Below, one piece after another: positions 56,413-64,000 of a DNA stretch of 64,000 bases. The stretch lies in assembly GCA_963743035.1 (NCBI GenBank), contig CAVUOB010000011.1, positions 124,001 through 188,000 on the forward strand, read 5' to 3'. The position numbers were made by a program, and so were the translations under genes. Position 1 is the first letter of the stretch. Each line of letters opens with the position of its first letter. Source of the stretch: PALSA-911 sp963743035 (lineage in GTDB: Bacteria; Pseudomonadota; Alphaproteobacteria; Acetobacterales; Acetobacteraceae). A model generated the notes under the pieces. It was not told the origin of the DNA. It saw only the letters and a program-made list of their open reading frames with translations, and made no database searches.

Positions 56413-57111
56413 ATGGCCCAGGGTCGCTTTGTTGCATACTACCGGGTCTCTACGGCCCAGCAGGGCCGGTCAGGCCTCGGTTTGGAGGCCCAGCAGGCAG
56501 CCGTGCAGGCCTACCTGAACGGCGGAGATTGGGTCCTCCTGGGGGAGTTCACCGAGATTGAGAGTGGCAAGGCCGACCACAACCGTCCCGCCCTGACCGA
56601 GGCGCTGCAACTGGCCAAGCTGACCGGGGCCACCCTCATCATCGCCAAGCTGGATCGCCTCTCCCGTGACGCCCACTTCCTGCTGGGCCTTCAGAAGGCT
56701 GGCGTGCCTTTCCTGGCCGTCGACATGCCCCAGGCGACGCCCTTCACGGTCGGCATCATGGCCTTGGTGGCCCAGCAGGAGCGCGAGGCCATCTCACAGC
56801 GCACCAAGGCAGCCCTGGTGGCCGCGAAGGCCCGTGGCGTCGTCCTGGGCGGCTACCGGGGTGCCCCTCCTCCGGACGGCAAGGCGGGTGCAGCGGCCAA
56901 CAGCAGGAAGGCCGACCAGTTCGCCGCCCAGGTTCTCCCGACCGTCCTCGAGGCCCAGCGCCGTGGCCTGTCGCTCCGTGGCATCGCCGCTGAGTTGGCG
57001 CAGAAGGACTTCAGGACCCCCAGGGGCGGGGCGTGGACGGCTGCCGCCGTTCGCTCCATCCTTCTGCGTAGCGGTGCTGACCGCACCCAGCCTCCAGCTA
57101 CAGCCGCCTGA
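56413..57111 (+). CDS. serine recombinase (resolvase/invertase family)
   Basis: This is a 232-aa protein. The N-terminal catalytic domain has the nucleophile serine in FVAYYRVSTAQQGRSGLGLE (residue 13), the arginine-rich active site KLDRLSRDAHFLLGL and LVAQQEREAISQRTKAAL. The C-terminal part (SLRGIAAELAQKDFRTPRGG, then AAAVRSILLRSG) is a helix-turn-helix for DNA binding. It is shorter than large serine integrases. It could resolve multimers of the element or invert a segment. No inverted pair of sites was found beyond the repeat just upstream. Confidence 0.88.
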   Translation: MAQGRFVAYYRVSTAQQGRSGLGLEAQQAAVQAYLNGGDWVLLGEFTEIESGKADHNRPALTEALQLAKLTGATLIIAKLDRLSRDAHFLLGLQKAGVPFLAVDMPQATPFTVGIMALVAQQEREAISQRTKAALVAAKARGVVLGGYRGAPPPDGKAGAAANSRKADQFAAQVLPTVLEAQRRGLSLRGIAAELAQKDFRTPRGGAWTAAAVRSILLRSGADRTQPPATAA

Positions 57112-57142
57112 GCCGCCCTCAGCGTCCCGAAAGGACTGCGCA

Positions 57143-57478
57143 ATGACCACAGCATTCCAGCCCTCCCGCACCATCGGGGATATGCCCGATCAGGACGAGC
57201 ATGACCGGATGATGGAGGCCTCCACCGCGCGCCTGAGGGCCGCTGGGAAGCCCACCGGGGACTACATCCCGACCAAGCCGGCCAAGAAGGCCGCTTCGAC
57301 CTCGCCGGCTCCCAAGGGGCCCCTCTCGGCCCCGGCTGCGCTTGGCAGCGCTGAAGCCGCTGAGGCCTCCCAGCAGCCTCGCTGCGCTCAAGCCCAGGAA
57401 GACACCCTCTGGCGTCGAAGCCCCAGTGGCAAACTCCATGGCGTCATGCCGCCCGGCCTGACCCCGGACGACTTCTGA
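57143..57478 (+). CDS. hypothetical protein downstream of the recombinase
   Basis: This is a 111-aa protein I do not recognise. ATG 57143 follows CGAAAGGAC with good spacing, 31 bp after the recombinase stop. The N-terminus (DMPDQDEHDRMMEASTARLR) is charged, the middle is Ala/Pro/Lys-rich and probably unstructured, and the C-terminus reads SGKLHGVMPPGLTPDDF. A rho-independent terminator follows 30 bp after the stop, which supports a real two-gene unit with the recombinase. Confidence 0.6.
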   Translation: MTTAFQPSRTIGDMPDQDEHDRMMEASTARLRAAGKPTGDYIPTKPAKKAASTSPAPKGPLSAPAALGSAEAAEASQQPRCAQAQEDTLWRRSPSGKLHGVMPPGLTPDDF

Positions 57479-57508
57479 ACACACCTGACCACCCTGAAAG
57501 ACACCGGA

Positions 57509-57533
57509 GAGGGCCCCCCAGCGGGGCCCTTTC
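57509..57533 (+). terminator. rho-independent terminator of the recombinase unit
   Basis: AGGGCCCC pairs with GGGGCCCT across a 5-nt loop, and the hairpin is followed by TTCT. It lies 30 bp after the stop of the 111-aa gene. Confidence 0.75.
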
Positions 57534-57630
57534 TGCGTCTGCCCGAGCGCCGTGACAGCACCGACTGGGGCGAGGCTGCTGACCAACCGCGTCTCCACCG
57601 CCCAAGCGGCTGTGCTTTCGGCGCGGGCAT

Positions 57631-57854
57631 TGGGTCCCTGGTAATGGGTCCCTTCCGGCCGGTCCCTACCGACCTTTCCGACCCCCCAGGGGGGTCTTCC
57701 AAAATCACCGCTTAAGCCTCCGATGTTGTTGGGAGTTGCGCTGCGCTGTGCCGGGGAAATTTGGGTCCCCTTCTGGGGCATCCGTGACCGCCGCTCCGAG
57801 CCCTCAGCGCCCTTCGCGGGCCTGGGGGGTCCTTTTCGTGACCATGTGGGTCCC
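57631..57854. repeat. four TGGGTCCC direct repeats
   Basis: Exact copies lie at 57631, 57645, 57762 and 57847, all in the same orientation. Near copies (GGTCCC at 57661; GGGGGGTCC near 57824) lie between them. An 8-base word four times in 224 bp is far above chance. Confidence 0.65.
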
Positions 57855-57986
57855 CTGAGGAGCGCCGGGCGCTCAAACAATCAACCCATTGAAAATGCCC
57901 AACCTTCGCCCAATGAGTGCCGAATAACCCCTCATTAGAAGAACCTCGCACCCAGCCGGCCTAGAACCCGGCATCAACTAAACAAT

Positions 57987-58020
57987 CAATTCCACAGAGA
58001 CCCTGGGTTTTCTGGAATTG
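57987..58020. promoter_or_regulatory. inverted repeat CAATTCCA-N18-TGGAATTG
   Basis: A perfect 8-bp inverted repeat with an 18-bp spacer. It lies about 215 bp upstream of the 108-aa gene at 58235. It could be an operator or a stem-loop; the long spacer favours a protein-binding site. Confidence 0.45.
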
Positions 58021-58234
58021 TCCCCGGGCTGCCCCCTCATAAGAAGACGGCACCCTGGACACCCCCGAACCCCCTGCCGGGAAAACAATAAGCCCCAGGC
58101 AGGGTCTCGAGGACGCCGAAAGGTCCCGGGGTAGTCCTTCCATTAGAACGCCATGCCGCTCAGCGGTGCCCGACCCGGCACAGCCATCATCCCCACGCCA
58201 CCCATCACCAGCGCAGTCACTCAAGGACCCTACC

Positions 58235-58561
58235 ATGCCCGCCAACACCTCCACGCCCACAGCCACCAGCCACCCGCCCAGCGCCCACCATCGCGAGATC
58301 GCCTCTGAAGGCCGCCTGAACTTCCGCTTCACGCCCGCCGACCGGGCCAATGTCAGCCGCCTCCAAGCCCGCGCCAGGACCGCACACGGGGTCACCCTGT
58401 CCACCTCGCAGGCTATCCGTGCAGGCCTCGCCCTGGCCGCGCTGGAGCCTGATAGGGCCCTTGGGGTGGTCCCGAGGGTCCAAGGAGGTCGCCCCAGGTC
58501 TCCATTGAACGAAGCCCTGGCCAAGGTCCGAGCCGAATATCTGAGCCAAGGACAGGGCTGA
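58235..58561 (+). CDS. small protein, possible ribbon-helix-helix DNA-binding protein
   Basis: This is a 108-aa protein; ATG 58235 follows CAAGGACC with good spacing. After a Thr/Pro/His-rich N-terminus there is LNFRFTPADRANVSRLQARA and VTLSTSQAIRAGLALAALEP: a beta-strand followed by two helices, as in ribbon-helix-helix proteins such as CopG or MobC-like proteins. The C-terminus is basic (GGRPRSPLNEALAKVRAEYL). A role in control or nicking of the element is a guess from the fold pattern. Confidence 0.55.
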   Translation: MPANTSTPTATSHPPSAHHREIASEGRLNFRFTPADRANVSRLQARARTAHGVTLSTSQAIRAGLALAALEPDRALGVVPRVQGGRPRSPLNEALAKVRAEYLSQGQG

Positions 58562-58688
58562 TCCACAGTATTGCGTGGACCTTCCCCAATTGTGGATCGC
58601 CCCCGAGGAATGGGGGTGTACCTTTGCGGCGTTGCGTACTATCCCTCGCTCGCCCAATACTTCTCACACCGCGAAGGACCCCCCGACC

Positions 58689-59015
58689 ATGCCATTCGAC
58701 AATGCCATCTCCCCCGCCTTCATCACCATGGCCGGCCTGATGGGGGAGATGGCCGTGGCCCGGCAGGCCCTGAAGCACGCTGAGGCCCTTCGTCAGGCCC
58801 TCCAGGCCCTCGAGGCTGCGGTTGCGGCTTCCCCCGTGCCTCTCGTTGGGGCCGATGGCGGCGCTGACACGGTCGAACAGGCGGACCTGCTGGACGACAT
58901 CAACTTCACCCTGGAGCCCTCCTTCCCGGTCCTGCGCCGCCTCGAGGTAGCCCGCGCCGTGCTGGTGCAGTTGGCCGGCCTCAGCGCCGAGCATCAGAGC
59001 CAACTTCCGGCCTGA
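58689..59015 (+). CDS. small helical hypothetical protein
   Basis: This is a 108-aa protein; ATG 58689 follows GAAGGACC, a leader like that of the preceding gene. It is mostly alpha-helical (AGLMGEMAVARQALKHAEAL, RQALQALEAAVAA) with an acidic middle (DTVEQADLLDDINF). No family was recognised. It is followed closely by a 25-codon membrane-peptide gene. Confidence 0.55.
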   Translation: MPFDNAISPAFITMAGLMGEMAVARQALKHAEALRQALQALEAAVAASPVPLVGADGGADTVEQADLLDDINFTLEPSFPVLRRLEVARAVLVQLAGLSAEHQSQLPA

Positions 59016-59029
59016 CGAGGGCGGGGCGC

Positions 59030-59107
59030 ATGACGAAGCTGGAAGCCATCTTTCTCGTCATCTGGGCGCTGGGCCTGCTGGCTTGTGTGTGGCTGGAAGC
59101 AGGCTGA
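59030..59107 (+). CDS. 25-aa single-helix membrane micropeptide
   Basis: ATG 59030 lies 14 bp after the previous stop, and GAGGG lies upstream. The product has a charged start (MTKLEA), a single hydrophobic helix (IFLVIWALGLLACVWL) and a short acidic end (EAG). Its placement and clean transmembrane character suggest a real small membrane protein, but peptides of this length cannot be proven from sequence alone. Confidence 0.45.
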   Translation: MTKLEAIFLVIWALGLLACVWLEAG

Positions 59108-59281
59108 GGGCGTCCACCAGCCCGCCCGAGGGGAACAGTCGCGCCATAGCGGCGCTGACACCCACCCAGAGACCACAATCACCACAGCACCCACCACAGC
59201 GCCTCCCAGACCCCGCCAGGGCCCCCCTTGGCGGGTTTCTGCGCGGGCCCCTTGCCCCTCCCATCCGAGAGAACCAAACAC

Positions 59282-60133
59282 ATGACCACGACCTCCGCCC
59301 TGACCCCGGCGGGCCTGCGACTGGCGATGTTCGACCTGTTGCACCCCGAGGCCAGGGGCTCGGCCCCGCCCACCCTGGATGCAGCATGCGCCGCCCTTTG
59401 GCGGGAAGACCCTGAAGCTGTGCAGTTGGCCTACGACGCCGCCGTCATCTCCCAGGGCGGCATCAACTTCGAAGGGAACGGCAGGCACGGCCTCTTCGCC
59501 CTGGCCATGAAGGAACAGCACCGGCCCCTGCACGATGGGCCAGTGTCTCCCGGTATCACCATCACGGACATGGCGGACCGTGCAGGGCTCCAGCGCGAGA
59601 CCTTGGCGGCCCTACTGGAGCATCACGGATACATCGAGACCGCGCCGTTCGGCAGAAGCCAGTCCCGGCGGCTATGCACCGAGGCAACCATCAAGGCCGG
59701 CTATGGCAGGAACACTGAGGGCCGACAGACCCATACCGGGGCCATGCGGACCTCCTCGGCCTTCGCGCTGATCCATGAAGCGTGGGTGGAGAAGATCATC
59801 TGGAGCCTGGACTGGCCGGGGATCGTGGATGCGGTGGCGGCACTGCCTACTAAGAGGCGGCGACTGTCGTGGCTGCTCGAGCAACACCGATATCTGCCCG
59901 ACGCTGAGATTGCCCGCCTAGCGGGATGCACCCGGCCATCAGTGGGTCGGGCTCGGGCAAAAGGAGACACGCAAGTTCTATATCAGGGGAGCCTCGAAGG
60001 GACCCTGCAGGACGGGAAGGCTTCTACCGACACCCTCAGCGCGCTTGCCTGGGCTCTGCGGGACGGGAAGGCCGGGAAGGCCACCTATGGCCGTCTGGTG
60101 TTCGAGAGCGCCAGTCCCGCCAACGCTGCATGA
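59282..60133 (+). CDS. hypothetical protein with two helix-turn-helix-like segments
   Basis: This is a 283-aa protein; ATG 59282 follows GAGAGAACC. Two regions look like helix-turn-helix motifs: ITDMADRAGLQRETLAALLE near residue 100 and DAEIARLAGCTRPSVGRARA near residue 210. This suggests a DNA-binding protein, perhaps a replication or transfer regulator of the element. I cannot match it to a known replication initiator. Part of its 3' sequence is repeated just after the gene. Confidence 0.6.
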   Translation: MTTTSALTPAGLRLAMFDLLHPEARGSAPPTLDAACAALWREDPEAVQLAYDAAVISQGGINFEGNGRHGLFALAMKEQHRPLHDGPVSPGITITDMADRAGLQRETLAALLEHHGYIETAPFGRSQSRRLCTEATIKAGYGRNTEGRQTHTGAMRTSSAFALIHEAWVEKIIWSLDWPGIVDAVAALPTKRRRLSWLLEQHRYLPDAEIARLAGCTRPSVGRARAKGDTQVLYQGSLEGTLQDGKASTDTLSALAWALRDGKAGKATYGRLVFESASPANAA

Positions 60134-60181
60134 GGCCAAAGGAGACACGCAAGTTCTCTATAAAGGGGAACCTTGAAGGGG
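59960..60181. repeat. about 42-bp imperfect direct repeat, inside and after the 283-aa gene
   Basis: Copy one at 59960-60001 lies inside the coding region; copy two at 60138-60181 follows the stop. They share AAAGGAGACACGCAAGTTCT exactly, then continue with a one-base indel and a few changes to GAAGGG. Copy two also starts a short open frame that resembles a displaced tail of the gene. Confidence 0.65.
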
Positions 60182-60501
60182 CCCCGCAGGCTTCGGCGAG
60201 GCTGAAAGTTGGGGTCCACCTAATAGCGATGCGCAGCGGGCTCATCCCTCAAAGGTCCGGCGCAGATCAGTCACAGGGGCCTCCACGGCCCTCAAGGACA
60301 GGAGGGAAGCGGCTGCTGCCGCCCTGAACAACGACACCTCCAAGGCCCCGTAGGCCTGCCTTCAGCTTCGCGTCGGGGCCTTGAAGGACCTCGACGGCCT
60401 TATCAGCCCGGCACGGACCCCGCGAAGCGTCGCCGTGCATGTCGCCCCCTTCAAGGGCCCCAAGAGGTCTCTGAAGGCCTCACATTACCCTGGTGCGGGG
60501 G
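60134..60501. other. 368-bp non-coding stretch
   Basis: No supported gene. It holds the second copy of the repeat above and many short AAGGCC/GGCCTT words also common elsewhere in the element. It may contain remains of older coding sequence. Confidence 0.4.
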
Positions 60502-60888
60502 TTAAGCCTTTTCCGACGATCTCCTGATCTCCCGGCTCAATTCCTCCATCTCGCGACGAAGAGCCCAGCCCTCAAACATCGCCCACACAAACCGAACCGC
60601 TAGTAGAACTCCCAGTCCGACAGCTATGGCGACCCACCAGCCCTTGTCCTGATCCAGCGCAACTATTGCCGCCGAGACGCCCATGATGCCGGATATAATT
60701 CGCCCGAGGACGCCCATGAAGAATGAGCGCCGGTAACCATCCGCGTCCATCACCGCAGACCGGGCCAGGAGAAGCGACACCACTCCCGCAACGAGGCTGA
60801 TCCATCTGTCACCGGGAAAGAGAAGGGCGAGGAATGTGGAGACCACGAGGCCGGTTACGATACCAGCGATGCGCCCGACCAGTTTCAT
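60502..60888 (-). CDS. small membrane protein with four helices
   Basis: This is a 128-aa protein; ATG 60888 follows GGGAGGA. Four hydrophobic segments are visible: LVGRIAGIVTGLVVSTFLAL, WISLVAGVVSLLLA, FFMGVLGRIISGIMGVSAAI and GWWVAIAVGLGVLLAVRFVW. A charged, helical C-terminus (RREMEELSREIRRSSEKA) faces the cytoplasm. The family is not recognised. It is the only minus-strand gene between the small plus-strand genes and the integrase. Confidence 0.62.
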   Translation of the reverse strand: MKLVGRIAGIVTGLVVSTFLALLFPGDRWISLVAGVVSLLLARSAVMDADGYRRSFFMGVLGRIISGIMGVSAAIVALDQDKGWWVAIAVGLGVLLAVRFVWAMFEGWALRREMEELSREIRRSSEKA

Positions 60889-61049
60889 CTGCGGTCCTCC
60901 CTTATTCCGTCCGGGTTGAATGATGCAGGATAACTTTCCACCGACAAAGTGCATCAGCGCGGCTGGCCTCAGCGGCCCGCTACGAAGCCAGCAGGCCAGC
61001 CCATGCGACCGCCCGACTGGCCAACCCTCTGGCGACCCCGGAGGCCCAG

Positions 61050-61190
61050 GTGATAGCCAAGCTGGCCGAGGTGCAGGCCAATGAGAGCCTGTCCGATGCC
61101 GATAGGGCTGCCGCCGTCGCCCACTACCGGGGCCTGCTGGACCTCATGGCCGCCAGTCGGGCGAGGGCAGGGCTGGCGCAGGCCGGGTGA
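61050..61190 (+). CDS. short hypothetical protein or gene fragment
   Basis: A 46-codon frame starts at GTG 61050, five bases after GGAGG, and reads IAKLAEVQANESLSDADRAA then AVAHYRGLLDLMAASRARAG. The same frame stays open and protein-like further upstream (ATARLANPLATPEAQ) without a start codon. It may therefore be the 3' end of a broken gene. It ends 13 bp before the convergent integrase gene. Confidence 0.4.
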   Translation: MIAKLAEVQANESLSDADRAAAVAHYRGLLDLMAASRARAGLAQAG

Positions 61191-61202
61191 GGGCGGGTGG
61201 CC

Positions 61203-62545
61203 TCAATCAAGGCCCCTGTCCAGGGCCTCCAAGGCCTTCGCCAGCCACGTCCTGGCCACCTCGAGGTCCACAGTGGTCGCATACAAGCCGTAGGACATCG
61301 TGGTGATCTCGTGACCCAACATTCCCGCCGCGATGGGCTCCGGGCACCCTGCATCTCGCAGAAGACTGGCGACGGTCTTTCTGAGGCTGTGGAACACCAG
61401 CGCCGGCCCATGGCCCTGTGAGGCCTTCAATCGCCCGAACCGCTTCCCCAGGGGGACGCTCCTCTCCCCATACTGATTGTCCGCCGTGCTGTGGATCAGG
61501 TAGCCCTCGGGGCCCTGCGGAGCCCTCGCCAACCGCGCCACCAGCCGCTCTGCCGCCCCTACCAGGGGGACGATGCGGTGCCCCGCCGTGGTCTTGCTGG
61601 CCAGCCTCAAGGCCTTGCCGTCCTCTCTGAGGTCAGCGACGGTCGCCTTGCATAGCTCCTCGATCCTGCCTCCTGTCATCGCCCCCAAGATGATCAGGTC
61701 GCGCAGAGGGCCATCCCCCGCCTTCTGGGTCAGCGCCAGGACCTCAGCGACCGAAAAGGCCTCGCGCTCGGCCCTGATGACCACCCTCGGCTTGGGCACC
61801 ACCACGCCATCCCAGGGGGTCGCCTCGCGGGGCCTCAGTTATGTCTCCAATACGTCCGCAGGGCAGCCATACGACGCTGAAGGGTCTTTGGGCTGTCCCC
61901 CAGCTTCAGCCGAGCATCCACCCAGTCTTGGGCGGCCTCCCGAGTAGCCTCCTGGGTGGTCGGATAGGCCCTGGCCCACATCATCAGGTCAGCGACGTAT
62001 TGGTCCTGTTGGCGATCCTTGATGTGCGTCGCGGCCTTCCAGGCCTCCAAGGTCTCCAGAAAGGGCGTCGATGCCCCCACGATCCTGCCCAGGACTGCCT
62101 GTGCCGCTCGTCCCTCTGGGGTCCTCTGCGGCTCTTGCAGTTCCTCAGGCGCGAAGCCGTTCAGCACGGTGTGGATGGCCTGCTCCAGGACCTCGTCGCT
62201 CGTGTCGTGGGGGTGCGCCCTGGCATCCTTGTAGGCCCCGGCGAGGGCCCTGATGCGGGCCTCCAGCGCCCCCTGGGCAACACCCTTGCGGGCATCCTCA
62301 ATGACGGCCTGAAACTCCCGGCGGATCGGTTCGGCCTTGATGGCTGCCCTGTGGATGTCGTGTTCCCCGGTGGATCGGACGAGGCGGGCTTTGCCCACCA
62401 GGGGAACTAGGTCCTTGGGGACCCTGATGGCCACGCACCACGTCCGGTGCTTACGCAGCAGGTTCGGTGGCATGCAGCCACGCGAGGGTAGCGTCGTCCT
62501 GGGGGCCCTCTGCGGGGCATTCGTCGTGCGCGTGGGCTGATCCAT
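61203..62545 (-). pseudogene. int: tyrosine-type integrase, split by a one-base deletion
   Basis: ATG 62545 follows AGGAGA. The N-terminal 236 codons cover the arm- and core-binding domains and end at RMAALRTYWRHN followed by TGA (61837-61835). The catalytic domain continues in the frame beginning at 61838 (LRPREATPWDGVVVPKPRVV). It has the catalytic residues in GGRIEELCKA, VFHSLRKTVASLL, GHEITTMSYGLY and so on, in the order R-H-R-H-Y. Adding one base at the joint gives about 447 aa, normal for such integrases. As written, the enzyme is not made whole. It lies beside its likely target, tRNA-Ser. Confidence 0.82.
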
Positions 62546-62582
62546 GGCTGCGTCTCCTGTGCAAGCTGCCACGGTAAGCCTA

Positions 62583-62607
62583 CCGGGGTGCAAGACCAGG
62601 GTGCAAG
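62583..62607. repeat. right integrase-arm-like double repeat
   Basis: CCGGGGTGCAAG (62583-62594) and AGGGTGCAAG (62598-62607) match the pair at 54135-54159 in sequence, spacing and orientation. It lies 50-75 bp from the tRNA core, between the integrase start and the attachment site. Confidence 0.7.
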
Positions 62608-62657
62608 AGGAGCCCTTATGGGCCTCTAAATCGTGGATTTTTCAGGAAAATGGTGGT

Positions 62658-62681
62658 CTGGCGGAGGGAGTGGGATTCGAA
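62658..62681. repeat. proposed right attachment core in the tRNA-Ser 3' end
   Basis: The segment covers the tRNA acceptor end and part of the T-arm on the minus strand. Its first 11 bases equal 54057-54067. Integration here leaves the tRNA intact, as is usual for integrases using tRNA 3' ends. Confidence 0.6.
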
Positions 62682-62748
62682 CCCACGGTACGCTTTCACG
62701 CACACACGCTTTCCAAGCGTGCGCCTTAAGCCGCTCGGCCATCCCTCC
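62659..62748 (-). tRNA. tRNA-Ser (anticodon GGA)
   Basis: The minus strand folds as a class II tRNA. Acceptor GGAGGGA pairs with TCCCTCC, the anticodon stem CACGC/GCGTG encloses TTGGAAA (anticodon GGA), a long variable arm follows, and the T-arm is GTGGG-TTCGAAT-CCCAC. The CCA end is encoded. The length is 90 nt, typical of tRNA-Ser, and it would read UCC and UCU. It is the target of the adjacent integrative element. Confidence 0.96.
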
Positions 62749-62833
62749 ACTGTCCGGGTGGTTACCGGGCGCGCAAAATAGCAGCGACTGGCGGGAGGGC
62801 AAGGGCCTCGCGGTCCCGCCTGCCGCCGGTCAG

Positions 62834-64000
<1,167 letters not shown>

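Larger units (their letters stand above)
57479..58234. other. repeat-rich 756-bp non-coding region inside the element
   Basis: No supported gene. The region begins with the terminator, then holds a field of TGGGTCCC repeats (57631-57854), an AT-richer stretch near 57870-57950 and an inverted repeat at 57987-58020. The open frames on the minus strand here are low-complexity and lack good starts. The layout suits an origin or a regulatory hub. Confidence 0.5.
54057..62668. mobile_element. about 8.6-kb integrative element in tRNA-Ser(GGA)
   Basis: The right border is the 3' end of tRNA-Ser. The left border carries an imperfect copy of that end: CTGGCGGAGGG matches exactly, then 13 more bases match with three differences. 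Just inside each border lies the same double repeat, CCGGGGTGCAAG then GGGTGCAAG. A tyrosine integrase gene lies immediately inside the tRNA end, as in many genomic islands. The content is a serine recombinase, six or more small unknown genes, a four-helix membrane protein and an IS1182-family insertion. No conjugation, phage structural, resistance or defence gene was recognised. The borders are proposed from repeats only. Confidence 0.72.

Noticed and set aside
57119..57880. Minus-strand frame of 253 codons across the recombinase-unit end and the repeat field
   Set aside because: Low-complexity, Gly/Arg/Pro-rich, overlaps a terminator and the repeats, and no ribosome-binding site or family is visible.
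61835..61841. Programmed ribosomal frameshifting in the integrase
   Set aside because: There is no slippery heptamer and no evident downstream structure; a base deletion is simpler.

Overview
The window is high-GC DNA that most resembles an alphaproteobacterium of the order Rhodospirillales, probably the family Acetobacteraceae. The grounds are the alphaproteobacterial flagellar regulators FlbT, FlaF and FlbD, DUF1217 beside flagellin, and the style of the sugar-phosphate operon. This is inferred from gene content; no database search was possible.

Layout. (1) 1-2.3 kb: the end of a 2-aminoethylphosphonate transaminase and formate-tetrahydrofolate ligase. (2) 2.3-21.4 kb: a flagellar cluster. 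The minus strand carries flgD-fliK and fliF-fliG-fliH-fliN-flbD-flhA-flhF-flhG; the plus strand carries flgE-flgK-flgL, flagellin, flbT, flaF and a DUF1217 protein. flgE has a good sigma-54 promoter, and the matching activator FlbD is encoded nearby. (3) 21.5-25.3 kb: two overlapping TPR proteins, a methyltransferase and a SPINDLY-type O-glycosyltransferase, likely flagellin-modifying enzymes. (4) 25.3-30.8 kb: ilvC-ilvH-ilvB, miaA and serB. (5) 31.1-45.1 kb: a compact ten-gene minus-strand operon (ppgK-like, tkt, gnd, zwf, HAD, tal, pgi, pgl, rpiA, MFS) holding most of the pentose-phosphate pathway, divergent from a glycogen-debranching-type glycosidase. Together these could turn glucan into glucose, glucose-6-phosphate, NADPH and pentoses. 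(6) 45.3-53.7 kb: a ModA-like protein with a cytochrome b and a molybdopterin oxidoreductase; four tightly overlapping genes (two nucleotide-sugar-type transferases, a membrane glycosyltransferase, a radical SAM/SPASM protein); a sulfonate-type binding protein; and a sulfotransferase. (7) About 54.06-62.67 kb: a roughly 8.6-kb integrative element at the 3' end of tRNA-Ser(GGA). It has a frameshifted tyrosine integrase, a serine recombinase, several small unknown genes, repeat-rich non-coding DNA and an inserted IS1182-family element. (8) 62.7-64 kb: tRNA-Ser and the C-terminal part of lepA.

Two points stand out. First, between 1.6 and 21.1 kb eight genes are broken, and each can be restored by removing single bases. 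The errors are nearly all one-base insertions, while the next 40 kb has none, so a local sequencing or assembly problem is more likely than decay of the flagellar locus. Second, the tRNA-Ser element has paired integrase-arm-like repeats at both ends, an iteron-like repeat field and genes I cannot assign to known families. It is the best candidate here for something undescribed.
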